Shown here piece after piece: positions 56,369 through 64,000 of a DNA stretch of 64,000 nt. Under the pieces are notes generated by a model, which did not search any database, had not been told where the DNA came from, and worked only from the letters and a program-made list of their open reading frames with translations. This DNA comes from Lysinibacillus halotolerans. GTDB lineage: Bacteria; Bacillota; Bacilli; Bacillales_A; Planococcaceae. Every line of letters starts with the position of its first letter. The stretch's first letter is position 1. Made by a program: the position numbers and the translations under genes. Where the stretch lies: the NCBI RefSeq assembly GCF_003711845.1, contig NZ_RHLQ01000018.1:1-64000 (forward strand). The letters are read 5' to 3'.

Positions 56369-57152
56369 TACCTAATTCCTCCTTCAGCACTTTTTCCATT
56401 TCCTGCTCCAGCTCTGTTAATATACGATTCTCTAAATGTATTAAAATGCTGTCTGAAGATTTGCGCGGACGAGACGCCTGTACAGGAAAAACATTTTTAA
56501 TACCTCCAGGACGCGTCTTCATTAAAACGATGCGGTCCGATAATACAACTGCTTCACGAATATTATGAGTGACAAAAAGGATGGTCTTTCCAGTTTCACT
56601 CCACAATGTTTCCAGTTCTTTATGTAAAACCATACGAGTTTGTTCATCTAAAGCAGCAAATGGTTCATCCATTAAAAGGATTTCCGGATCCATTACAAGG
56701 GCACGGGCAATCGCCACCCGTTGCTTCATGCCTCCAGACAATTGATGGGGCATAGAATGGGCAAACTTCCCAAGGTGTACTTTTTGTAACCATGTCATCG
56801 CCCGCTCCTTAGCTTCTTCCTTAGGTATTTTTTTAATCAGTAGACCATACATAACATTTTCAAGAACTGTCATCCAAGGGAATAAACCAGATTCTTGGAA
56901 GACAACGATTCGATCGTTCCCGGGTCCCTTTACCGGACTATCATTGACTAAAAAAGTGCCAGAAGAATGTTCTTCAAGTCCTGCAATAATATTTAAAAGT
57001 GTGGATTTCCCACAACCAGAAGGGCCTAATAAGGAGATAAACTCACCTTTATTAATAGTTAATGAAACGTCATCTAACGCAATTGTTGGAGCATGCTCAT
57101 TACTTTGAAATTCCTTATGAACATTTTTTAGAATAATATGTTCATTTGACAA
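56301..57152 (-). CDS. ssuB: sulfonate/nitrate-type ABC transporter ATP-binding protein
   Basis: Energises the importer. The 283 residues have Walker A GPSGCGKST, LSGGMKQRVAIA, Walker B LLMDEPFAALD and the H-loop FVTHNIREA. Its C-terminus is extended and rich in Glu/Lys compared with short homologues, reaching 68 bases into ssuC. Start at TTG 57152, seven bases after GGAGGG; the ATG at 57167 overlaps this ribosome binding site. First gene of the ssuBCA unit, divergent from a Crp-family regulator. Confidence 0.9.
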   Translation of the reverse strand: MSNEHIILKNVHKEFQSNEHAPTIALDDVSLTINKGEFISLLGPSGCGKSTLLNIIAGLEEHSSGTFLVNDSPVKGPGNDRIVVFQESGLFPWMTVLENVMYGLLIKKIPKEEAKERAMTWLQKVHLGKFAHSMPHQLSGGMKQRVAIARALVMDPEILLMDEPFAALDEQTRMVLHKELETLWSETGKTILFVTHNIREAVVLSDRIVLMKTRPGGIKNVFPVQASRPRKSSDSILIHLENRILTELEQEMEKVLKEELGSDYSLEKDRLRVDPHNNMGSDI

Positions 57153-57230
57153 AATAAATCCCTCCATTCCTATAAAACATATTAAAATACTAAGTTTTAA
57201 TTTATTTTATGTGTTGTATTCGCTTCTTTC

Positions 57231-57270
57231 TGTCACTTTTGTTACAAAATTTCAGAATAATTTATATAAT
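57231..57270 (+). promoter_or_regulatory. promoter and candidate operator of the Crp/Fnr-family regulator
   Basis: TTACAA (57242-57247), 17 bases, TATAAT (57265-57270). TGTCAC-TTTT-GTTACA (57231-57246) is a near palindrome of Crp-family type overlapping the -35, lying between the regulator and ssuBCA. Confidence 0.55.
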
Positions 57271-57294
57271 AGAATTATAAGGGAGAGGGAAACA

Positions 57295-57912
57295 ATGGAA
57301 TTAGATAGTTCATTGAAGTTAATAGAACAGCTTGGTAAGAAAATACATGCTAGAAAAGGACAAATTATTTATCAAGCTGGAGAAGAAGCAAATAACGTAT
57401 ATTTTTTAAATGACGGAATCGTTAAAATTGCGATCGATGGAGACGATGGACATCCAGTTACGATTTCCTTAATTCGAATGGGGGAAATGTTTGGATTTCT
57501 AGATCGATTAAACAACCGGTTAGAGCATACTCAATATGCCGTTGCGATGACGGATGTTGAATTATTTGTTTTACCGATAGAAATTTTAACTCAACATTTG
57601 AATAAATTATCTGAAATGGAACGAAGCTTATTTTATTCCTTAGGGAAACGATTAATAGAGGCTCAAGAATTTGTCTATGTTCATTCTAAAATGACGATTC
57701 CTGAACGACTTGGCTGGCTTTTGAAGAAGTTAGCAAAAGTAGAAAATAATATTTTAACAATCAGTATTCCTTTAACCCACGAGGAAATATCTTTTATGAT
57801 TGGCTGTAGCCGTCAAAAGGTAACGACTTATTTAAGTAAGTGGAAAAAGGAAGGAGTTATTCAATATGAACGGGGATTTATTCAACTAATGGACTTAGAA
57901 AAACTTCAATAA
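57295..57912 (+). CDS. Crp/Fnr-family transcriptional regulator
   Basis: 205 residues: an N-terminal cyclic-nucleotide-binding type beta barrel (GQIIYQAGEEANNVYFLNDGIVKI...GEMFGFLD), a long dimer helix, and a C-terminal winged helix with LTHEEISFMIGCSRQKVTTYLSKWKKEGVI. No Fnr-type N-terminal cysteine cluster is present, so it is not an iron-sulfur oxygen sensor of that kind. ATG 57295 follows GGGAGAGGGA; longer frames add an unlikely leader. Divergent from ssuBCA, it may control that operon, inferred only from position. Confidence 0.88.
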   Translation: MELDSSLKLIEQLGKKIHARKGQIIYQAGEEANNVYFLNDGIVKIAIDGDDGHPVTISLIRMGEMFGFLDRLNNRLEHTQYAVAMTDVELFVLPIEILTQHLNKLSEMERSLFYSLGKRLIEAQEFVYVHSKMTIPERLGWLLKKLAKVENNILTISIPLTHEEISFMIGCSRQKVTTYLSKWKKEGVIQYERGFIQLMDLEKLQ

Positions 57913-57917
57913 TTAAA

Positions 57918-57990
57918 AAACTACCCAAAGGTTTCATCAAATCCATCTTGTACCATGGATTTGACGTCCCTTTATGGGTAGTTTTTTAGT
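57918..57990. terminator. bidirectional terminator between the regulator and ygaE
   Basis: AAACTACCCA pairs with TGGGTAGTTT around an inner hairpin (AAATCCAT/ATGGATTT), ending in a T run. Confidence 0.8.
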
Positions 57991-59074
57991 AGAAATCCTC
58001 TTCTAAATCCGAATTTTTTTCTGTACTATGATAGCTTCGGAAAGAAACAATTAAAGTATCTAAGTGTTCTAAATTCTCCTCATAGTCAAGGAGGCGGGAG
58101 AAGATGTAAAACAAATGATAACTTGAAAACTCTTCTTCACCTTCTCGATTTTGTTCAAAGGCGATTTGTTGGATAAGGTGTTCCATAACGTCCGCATGTT
58201 TGTCGTCTTCTTCGTCGACCCACTTTGAATGTTCGGGTTTTAACTTACCAGTAAATTTCAATAATAATTGTTCGTGGAAAGTAAGAAGAAAATCTAAACG
58301 TTCTTGAATCATCGTTCGAAACGGAACGGGTAAATTAGCTATTTCATTTTCATGTTTATTTAAACGATGCAAAAGCTCTAAACTTTTTTTCGTCGTGATA
58401 ATCATTTGTCGATACATAACAAGTTTTCGGGCTTGTATAAATCGTTTTTTCTTAGAATAATGGCGCTCTTCTTTATAGAAATCATACATATTTTCAATCC
58501 CCGATAAACGGCTATGGAATTTATTAAGAGCGTTTTTCGTTGATGTATGTTCAGACGCTTGTCTAGCAGCTAAGCGAGTCCAACGAATAATATCATCCTG
58601 CAATGAATCGATCATTTTAAATAATTTTATTTCATAGCGTGGTGGGATGAATACGAGATTCACTAGAAAGGCTGCAAATACACCTACCATAACAGTTATA
58701 AAACGTATAATTCCAAATTCTAAAAAGTCTTCTCCTTCATAAACCATAATTGCAACTACAGTTACAAGGGCAAGGGACAGGGAACTGTTTAATTTGAACT
58801 TAAGCATTATCGCGATAACGATAATTGCTGCAAGTCCAATTGTAACGGTATGATGGCCAAATATTAACCCGAAGGTAACTGCGATTGTTGCACCTATGAA
58901 ATTCCCTTGAAGTTGTTCAATAATCGTTAAATAAGACCGGTAAATAGAAGGTTGGATTGCAAATATAGCTGCAATCCCAGCAAAAACAGGAGAAGGTAAG
59001 TTCAGTAATTCCGCTAAAAAAAGGGCAAATACAATAGCAAAACCTGTTTTTAAAACACGGGCACCTACTTGCAT
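57986..59074 (-). CDS. ygaE: aromatic acid exporter family protein (YgaE-like, DUF939/FUSC)
   Basis: Membrane protein with about six helices in residues 1-150 (VLKTGFAIVFALFLAELLNLPSPVFAGIAAIFAIQPSIYRSY, split over two helices) and a long cytoplasmic helical tail with many His/Glu residues. It belongs to the UPF0421/DUF939 group related to aromatic acid exporters. Start chosen at ATG 59074 by comparison with the family opening M-x-x-G-x-R-x-x-K-T; AGAGAGGA is about 12 bases upstream. GTG 59119 is an alternative. 362 residues. Transport substrate unknown. Confidence 0.82.
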   Translation of the reverse strand: MQVGARVLKTGFAIVFALFLAELLNLPSPVFAGIAAIFAIQPSIYRSYLTIIEQLQGNFIGATIAVTFGLIFGHHTVTIGLAAIIVIAIMLKFKLNSSLSLALVTVVAIMVYEGEDFLEFGIIRFITVMVGVFAAFLVNLVFIPPRYEIKLFKMIDSLQDDIIRWTRLAARQASEHTSTKNALNKFHSRLSGIENMYDFYKEERHYSKKKRFIQARKLVMYRQMIITTKKSLELLHRLNKHENEIANLPVPFRTMIQERLDFLLTFHEQLLLKFTGKLKPEHSKWVDEEDDKHADVMEHLIQQIAFEQNREGEEEFSSYHLFYIFSRLLDYEENLEHLDTLIVSFRSYHSTEKNSDLEEDFY

Positions 59075-59200
59075 TAAAAAATAAATCCTCTCTTTCAAGA
59101 AACATATGATTGAAATCACATTACTTTACCTAATATTTTCCCATTGGTCAACTAGTTTCATGAAAGATTCACATTATAATCAACTTAACATGGTTTTGAC

Positions 59201-60490
59201 TTATTTTAATTGTGAGAAAGCATAGTCGACAGCTTCAATTGTTTCTAAAATATCCTGTTCTGTATGTTCTGTCGTTAAGAACCAAGCTTCATATTTAGAC
59301 GGTGCTAAATTAACACCCTTTGAAAGCATTAATTTAAAGAAACGTCCAAACATTTCCCCATCAGAGTTTTCAGCTTGTTCGTAGTTTTCTACTTTTTCAT
59401 TTGTAAAGTAAACAGTTAAAGCACCTTTTAATCGGTTTATTGTTATTGTTACACCATGTTTTTCAGCTGATTGTAAAATGCCTTTTTCCAACATTGCCCC
59501 TAGTCGATCCATTTCTTCGTAAACACCAGGTTGTTTTAACACTTCAAGACATGCAATTCCTGCAAGCATAGACGCTGGATTTCCAGCCATTGTTCCAGCT
59601 TGGTAAGCAGGTCCAAGGGGAGCAACTGTTTCCATAATTTCCTTACGACCACCGTAAGCACCGATTGGTAGACCACCGCCGATAATTTTACCCATCGCAG
59701 TTAAATCTGGAGTTAAACCTAGTAAGTCTTGAGCTGCACCGTAATGGAAACGGAATGCTGTAATAACTTCATCGTGAATCGTTAAAGCTCCTTTTTCCTT
59801 CGCCACAGTATGAACGTATTCTAAAAATCCTTTGTTTGGTTCAACGATCCCGAAATTCCCTACGATTGGTTCAATTAGAATGGCTGCAACTTCATCTCCC
59901 CATTTATCCATTGCTAATTGGAATTGTTCTTTATCGTTGAAAGGAACGGTAATCACTTCTGTCGCTACGGCTACCGGTACACCTGCTGAATCTGGGGATC
60001 CTAAAGTAGCAGGACCAGATCCTGCAGCAACTAATACTTGGTCAAAATGTCCGTGATAACATCCAGCGAATTTAATAATTTTTGTACGTCCAGTATATGC
60101 TCGAGCTACACGAACCGTTGTCATAACTGCTTCCGTACCTGAATTAGTAAAGCGAACTTTATCCAATGAAGGAATCGCTTCTTTTAACATTTTGGCAAAT
60201 TTCACTTCATGTTCTGTAGGTGTTCCAAATAACACACCTGTTTCTGCAGCAAGAGTGATTGCTTTTGCGATATGTGGATGACCAAATCCTGTAATAATTG
60301 GACCATAAGCAGCTAAGTAATCGATATAACGGTTACCGTCTACATCCCAAAAGTATGCGCCTTTACCTCTTGCCATGACAACCGGTGAACCGCCGCCTAC
60401 CGCTTTATAAGAACGTGATGGACTATTAACGCCACCAACGATATGTTGTAATGCTTCTTCGTGAATTTGTTCAGATTTTGTATGATTCAT
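59201..60490 (-). CDS. gsaB: glutamate-1-semialdehyde 2,1-aminomutase (GsaB/HemL)
   Basis: PLP enzyme making 5-aminolevulinate, the first committed haem precursor, from glutamate 1-semialdehyde. The PLP lysine is K268 in [32 protein letters not shown] and [10 protein letters not shown] are also present. Start at ATG 60490 with GAGGAGG upstream gives 429 residues. Synteny with ygaE and bcp indicates the second copy, gsaB, of Bacillus rather than hemL in the hem operon. Confidence 0.93.
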   Translation of the reverse strand: MNHTKSEQIHEEALQHIVGGVNSPSRSYKAVGGGSPVVMARGKGAYFWDVDGNRYIDYLAAYGPIITGFGHPHIAKAITLAAETGVLFGTPTEHEVKFAKMLKEAIPSLDKVRFTNSGTEAVMTTVRVARAYTGRTKIIKFAGCYHGHFDQVLVAAGSGPATLGSPDSAGVPVAVATEVITVPFNDKEQFQLAMDKWGDEVAAILIEPIVGNFGIVEPNKGFLEYVHTVAKEKGALTIHDEVITAFRFHYGAAQDLLGLTPDLTAMGKIIGGGLPIGAYGGRKEIMETVAPLGPAYQAGTMAGNPASMLAGIACLEVLKQPGVYEEMDRLGAMLEKGILQSAEKHGVTITINRLKGALTVYFTNEKVENYEQAENSDGEMFGRFFKLMLSKGVNLAPSKYEAWFLTTEHTEQDILETIEAVDYAFSQLK

Positions 60491-60609
60491 TTTCAAATGC
60501 CTCCTCATAATTTACACATCTTATTGTAGACCTATTCCCATTTGAATGCCAAAGAATTTGAAACTCCAATGTTTGTTCGGTACGATATAAATAAAGGGGA
60601 GGAATATTT

Positions 60610-61083
60610 ATGGAAACTTTATTAAATATGGAAGCACCAAATTTTACTTTATTAAATGAAAAAGAAGAAAAAGTAACTTTAAGTGATTATAGAGGGAAAA
60701 AGGTAATTCTTTATTTCTATCCGAAAGATATGACACCAGGCTGTACTACTGAAGCGTGTGATTTCCGCGATCAACACGAGGCATTTTCCGATTTAAATGC
60801 TGTTATTTTAGGTATAAGCGCAGATGATGCAAAGAAACATACAAAATTCATTGAAAAATATGGGTTGCCCTTTTCATTGCTAGTTGATGAAGATCATGAA
60901 GTTTGTGAAAAATATGGAGTTTGGGTATTAAAGAAAATGTATGGTAAAGAATTTATGGGGATTGAACGTTCTACTTTTCTTATTAATGAAGAGGGCATTG
61001 TAGAAAAGGAATGGCGTAAAGTAAAAGTGAAAAATCATATTGAGGAAGTTTTAACTTATTTGCGTGAAGGGGAAAAGAAATAA
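60610..61083 (+). CDS. bcp: thiol peroxidase, Bcp-type peroxiredoxin
   Basis: Reduces peroxides with a catalytic Cys45 and resolving Cys50 (PGCTTEACDFRD), a feature of the atypical two-cysteine Bcp group. Length 157 residues. GGGGAGGAAT precedes the ATG. It ends one base into the next gene (TAATG). Located upstream of perR as ygaF is in B. subtilis, fitting an oxidative-stress neighbourhood. Confidence 0.94.
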   Translation: METLLNMEAPNFTLLNEKEEKVTLSDYRGKKVILYFYPKDMTPGCTTEACDFRDQHEAFSDLNAVILGISADDAKKHTKFIEKYGLPFSLLVDEDHEVCEKYGVWVLKKMYGKEFMGIERSTFLINEEGIVEKEWRKVKVKNHIEEVLTYLREGEKK

Positions 61084-62027
61084 TGAAAGTATATTTTACA
61101 TTTAACTCAAGACCAGATTTACAACAGCAGTTAATCGAACATTTCCCCAAAGTTGAATTTACTTTTCATAGTCGAATCGAGAATGAAGTGTTAGCAGAGG
61201 CAGATGTTCTTGTGACTTATGGTGAAGATTTGAATGATGAACATATTAAAATTGCCAAGAATTTAAAATGGATTTTCGTTGCTTCAGCGGGAATTGAGAA
61301 AATGCCAAGAAAGGCAATCGCCGATCGAAATATTATCGTTTCAAATGTGCGTGGAATTCATAAAAAGCCAATGGCAGAATCGATTATCGCTCATATTTTA
61401 TCACTTAAACGTTCTCTACCTTATATTTATAACAATCAACAAAATAAAATTTGGGATAAAAAAGGAAATCCAACCGAATTAAATGGAAGTACTGCTTTAA
61501 TTATTGGTCCAGGTGCGATTGGTGCAGAAATTGGTAGACTTCTTCAAGCCTTTGAAGTATATACAATTGGGTTGAATCGAAGTGGTGAAGATGCACCATT
61601 TATGAATGAGACACATCGGATTTCAGATTTAGCACAACAGTTGCCAAAAGCTGATATTGTTATTTCGATTTTACCGAGTACGGAAGAAACGACACATATG
61701 ATAAAGTATGAACATTTTCAACTAATGCGCGAAAATGCCATTTTTATGAACTTTGGACGAGGAAATTTGGTGGAAACAGATGTATTAATTCGTGCCCTAG
61801 AAGAAAAACTAATATATCATGCGGTACTGGATGTATTTGAAGTAGAGCCACTACCATATGACAATAAATTATGGGAATTAGATAACGTGACCATTTCGCC
61901 TCATTGTTCGAGCCATTCGTCCCGTTACCTAGAAAGAAGTCTAGAAATTTTTAAGCCAAGTTTGGAGAAATGGTTAAAAGGTGATACTGATATTGAAAAT
62001 CAAATGGATATTTTGAGAGGTTATTGA
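61083..62027 (+). CDS. D-2-hydroxyacid dehydrogenase family protein
   Basis: NAD(P)-dependent oxidoreductase of 314 residues, acting on a 2-keto acid or 2-hydroxy acid. The nucleotide fold is IIGPGAIGAEIGRLL; the catalytic residues appear as Arg in MNFGRGNLVETD, Glu in DVFEVEPLP, and His in SPHCSSHS. Substrate unknown; glyoxylate/hydroxypyruvate reductase is one possibility. Its start overlaps the bcp stop by one base, so the two are co-transcribed. Confidence 0.9.
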   Translation: MKVYFTFNSRPDLQQQLIEHFPKVEFTFHSRIENEVLAEADVLVTYGEDLNDEHIKIAKNLKWIFVASAGIEKMPRKAIADRNIIVSNVRGIHKKPMAESIIAHILSLKRSLPYIYNNQQNKIWDKKGNPTELNGSTALIIGPGAIGAEIGRLLQAFEVYTIGLNRSGEDAPFMNETHRISDLAQQLPKADIVISILPSTEETTHMIKYEHFQLMRENAIFMNFGRGNLVETDVLIRALEEKLIYHAVLDVFEVEPLPYDNKLWELDNVTISPHCSSHSSRYLERSLEIFKPSLEKWLKGDTDIENQMDILRGY

Positions 62028-62164
62028 GAATATTATCCATAAAGTGAGAACATTCATAAAGTTCCTTTTTACAGAAGAATTATATATTTATGATAATTAA
62101 CGGTGATTTTTATTCAATTTTTGATAAAATAGGCAATAGCGTAACCGTTACCAATAAGGAATTG

Positions 62165-62210
62165 TTGACTATTTACAACGATTTGGTTACACTAATGATA
62201 ACTATTATAA
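62165..62210 (+). promoter_or_regulatory. perR promoter with PerR-type box
   Basis: TTGACT (62165-62170) and TACACT (62188-62193) with a 17-base spacer. TGATAACTATTATAA (62196-62210) has the 7-1-7 layout of the PerR box TTATAAT-N-ATTATAA with one perfect half, overlapping the start site; autorepression is likely. Confidence 0.6.
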
Positions 62211-62244
62211 ATTAAGAATTATGTATGAAAAGAGGTGCATGACG

Positions 62245-62691
62245 ATGTCTGAATTGCATTTGAAAGATGCACTAGACACGTTAAAGACAACTGGTGTAAG
62301 AATTACTCCGCAACGTCATGCTATTTTGGAATATTTAATCGAATCAATGACACATCCAACTGCAGATGAAATATATAAAGCTCTTGAAGGTAAGTTTCCC
62401 AATATGAGTGTTGCAACGGTTTACAATAATTTACGTGTATTCCGAGAAGCAGGTTTAGTGAAGGAACTAACTTATGGAGATGCAGCGAGTCGATTTGATT
62501 TTGTTACAAACGATCATTATCACATGATTTGTGAATGTTGTGGTAAGATTGTTGATTTCCATTATCCGGGCTTAAATGAAGTGGAGCAATTTGCATCGCA
62601 TGTAACGGGTTATAAAGTTCACTCACACCGCCTAGAATTATATGGTACATGTCAAGATTGTCTTGAAAATGATGGGAAACAAGTTTTGTAA
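62245..62691 (+). CDS. perR: PerR, peroxide-sensing repressor (Fur family)
   Basis: Represses peroxide-defence genes with Fe or Mn bound and is inactivated by metal-catalysed oxidation of its histidines. With the start at ATG 62245 all known ligands fall at the B. subtilis positions: H37, D85, H91, H93, D104 for the regulatory metal and C96, C99, C136, C139 for zinc. That numbering, and the seven-base spacing from GAGGTG, selects this start over ATG 62239 or 62221. D104 rather than Glu supports PerR over Fur. 148 residues. Confidence 0.96.
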   Translation: MSELHLKDALDTLKTTGVRITPQRHAILEYLIESMTHPTADEIYKALEGKFPNMSVATVYNNLRVFREAGLVKELTYGDAASRFDFVTNDHYHMICECCGKIVDFHYPGLNEVEQFASHVTGYKVHSHRLELYGTCQDCLENDGKQVL

Positions 62692-62696
62692 TGAGC

Positions 62697-62730
62697 AAAA
62701 CCTAGCGATGCGTTGCTAGGTTTTTTATTT
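62697..62730 (+). terminator. perR terminator
   Basis: AAAACCTAGC (62697-62706) pairs with GCTAGGTTTT (62715-62724), followed by T residues. Confidence 0.85.
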
Positions 62731-62794
62731 TACATTGTAATTACTTTTGGAAAGTACGCTTTTGAACAAACAAATTACACTGTATAATTAAATA

Positions 62795-62832
62795 GAAAAA
62801 AGGTCGACTCATTTAGGAGCCGACCTCATTTT
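62795..62832 (-). terminator. ygzB terminator
   Basis: AGGTCG-CTC (62801-62810) pairs with GAG-CGACCT (62817-62826); A residues 62795-62800 give the T run on the minus strand. Overlaps the ygzB end. Confidence 0.75.
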
Positions 62833-63181
62833 ATTTTTTTCCTCTATTATAAGATTCGTCAAAATCTTTTCCTTCTAATGAAGGGTCAAGTGTTAATGGT
62901 TCATTACAGTACATACACATATCTACACGTCCTAATACTTTTGTATGTCTATTACAATTTGGACAAACAACTTGTACAGCCCGTGTTGAAAGTAGACCAA
63001 TCCAGCCATATACTACTGTACTGCCGATAATGCATAGTAAACCTAAAGTCATGAAAATTAAAACTAAAATTTGATTTTCGCGGAAGAAGATCGCCCCGTA
63101 CATAATAACGAATCCTATGAAAATAAGTGCTAAGGCAAATGAGCGAATTTTATTTATTTTATTTTTATATTTTTTTGCCAT
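62831..63181 (-). CDS. ygzB: YgzB-like membrane protein (UPF0295)
   Basis: 116-residue conserved protein with two helices ([20 protein letters not shown] and [27 protein letters not shown]) and a C-terminal zinc-ribbon-like part with CPNC and CMYC (two pairs of cysteines). Located between perR and ygxA as in B. subtilis. GGAGGCTAAAG lies upstream. Function unknown. Confidence 0.88.
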   Translation of the reverse strand: MAKKYKNKINKIRSFALALIFIGFVIMYGAIFFRENQILVLIFMTLGLLCIIGSTVVYGWIGLLSTRAVQVVCPNCNRHTKVLGRVDMCMYCNEPLTLDPSLEGKDFDESYNRGKK

Positions 63182-63353
63182 ATTTCTTTAGCCTCCCAAC
63201 CTAGATTCTACTATAACATAGTACCTTTTTATTTGCGGATAGAAAAACATTATTTAAAGGAAAAATATCATCAATTCTATTTTCTTTAAAAAGAAGGATT
63301 CTACTTTAAGATGTCGAAACAAAATAACGTAATCGTAATTTAGGAGGATTATT

Positions 63354-64000
63354 ATGGAGCACATATTGCGCCCGATCTACCAAGAACGTGCTAGTCAACC
63401 TGAAACATTAGGGGTCATTCTAGTCACAAAACGTGAAGAGATAATGAGTATTACCGATACGTTTGATACCGTATTATTAATTATTGTAAAAGAAGCGGAT
63501 ATGCCTATTTTTACAAAACATTACTTACATGAAGATCAAAAAATGGCGATGCATGTGATTACAGAAGAGTTATTAAATAAAAGATTAAATGTTGGTTTAG
63601 ACAGACGAATTGTGGATTGGATTTTCCACGGGAAAGTTATATTTGATCGTAATGAATATCTTTGTAATTTAAGATTAAAGCTACAGGAGTTTCCGTTTTT
63701 CGGTCGTAAAATAAAAACAGGGATTCAATTTTCTAAATTGATTAGACGTTATTTAGAAGGAAAAGAATTTTTTAATAGAGGAAACTATTTCGATTCTTAT
63801 CATCATGTTGTTGATTCATTACATCACTTAGCCCGACTGTCTGTTATAGATAACGGATTATATCCGGAAGTAACGGTTTGGTCCCAAGTGAAAAAAATAG
63901 AACCATCGATTTACAAACTTTATGAAGAACTAGTAATGAGTACAGAAAGTTTAGAAAAGCGATTAGAACTATTATTTTTAGCGATTGAATTTCTCATTAA
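63354..64000 (+). CDS. ygxA: YgxA-like nucleotidyltransferase-family protein (3' end missing)
   Basis: Opens at ATG 63354 with TAGGAGGATT nine bases upstream and runs open to the window edge (215 codons seen). The beginning MEHILRPIYQERASQPETLGVILV and the later RIVDWIFHGKVIFDRNEYL resemble YgxA, a nucleotidyltransferase-like protein; GNYFDSYHHVVDSLHHLARL looks like the helical HEPN/NT-associated part. The synteny perR-ygzB-ygxA supports this. Activity is not demonstrated in the family as far as I know. Confidence 0.85.
   Translation, partial: MEHILRPIYQERASQPETLGVILVTKREEIMSITDTFDTVLLIIVKEADMPIFTKHYLHEDQKMAMHVITEELLNKRLNVGLDRRIVDWIFHGKVIFDRNEYLCNLRLKLQEFPFFGRKIKTGIQFSKLIRRYLEGKEFFNRGNYFDSYHHVVDSLHHLARLSVIDNGLYPEVTVWSQVKKIEPSIYKLYEELVMSTESLEKRLELLFLAIEFLI

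Overview
The window is AT-rich chromosomal DNA from a spore-forming, probably flagellated Bacillales. PdaA (cortex lactam synthesis), a gamma-type spore protein and MotAB support this. Gene order follows the Bacillus subtilis yfkF-yfkH-yfkK-yflG and yfhP-mutY(yfhQ)-sspE-ygaC-ygaD-ygaE-gsaB-bcp(ygaF)-perR-ygzB-ygxA neighbourhoods. The carboxynorspermidine gene pair and the Asn-rich spore protein suggest a Lysinibacillus/Ureibacillus-like relative (Caryophanaceae/Planococcaceae); that placement is inference. I see no rRNA, tRNA, CRISPR array, prophage or intact IS element.

Layout. 1-4.5 kb: sbcD-sbcC nuclease operon. 4.6-11.7 kb: the main accessory region, nine consecutive predicted lipoprotein genes in three related families (A, B, C). 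Two members are damaged, and the array is split by a second, decayed copy of the sbcC 3' end with its terminator. 11.8-12.7 kb: TPP riboswitch and thiT. 12.8-16.3 kb: map, a membrane protein, a GNAT, a beta-carbonic anhydrase and a 46-residue membrane peptide. 16.6-18.3 kb: motAB. 18.3-20.5 kb: psuK-psuG (pseudouridine breakdown). 20.5-26.3 kb: YfkK, YtxH-like, YfkH, a P1B-4 metal exporter with two Fur-type boxes, class I fumarase and an SE1561-family protein. 26.4-30.3 kb: an MFS exporter behind a possible attenuator, then the carboxynorspermidine pathway pair. 30.6-33.2 kb: glpFK with a cre site and an antitermination leader.

33.3-35.6 kb: GntR(YtrA)-DUF1648-CPBP protease operon, followed by a stub of an IS200/IS605 transposase. 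35.9-37.3 kb: rlmCD. 37.4-39.8 kb: two near-identical FMN riboswitches in tandem, then ribE-ribB-ribH with no ribD and no GTP cyclohydrolase II domain. 39.8-44.7 kb: pdaA, recX-yfhH-yfhJ, yfhP, mutY and the spore protein. 45-47.5 kb: ygaC and ygaD-like. 47.8-53.5 kb: oligopeptide ABC operon in the order D-F-A-B-C. 53.5-57.9 kb: cysK and ssuBCA-type sulfonate uptake opposite a Crp/Fnr regulator. 58-64 kb: ygaE, gsaB, bcp, a D-2-hydroxyacid dehydrogenase, perR, ygzB and the start of ygxA, which runs off the window.

Most of the window is ordinary conserved Bacillales chromosome. The unusual parts are the lipoprotein array with its embedded sbcC-tail scar, the tandem FMN riboswitches over a reduced rib operon, and a few small elements (46-aa membrane peptide, putative attenuator, half-asparagine spore protein, transposase stub).
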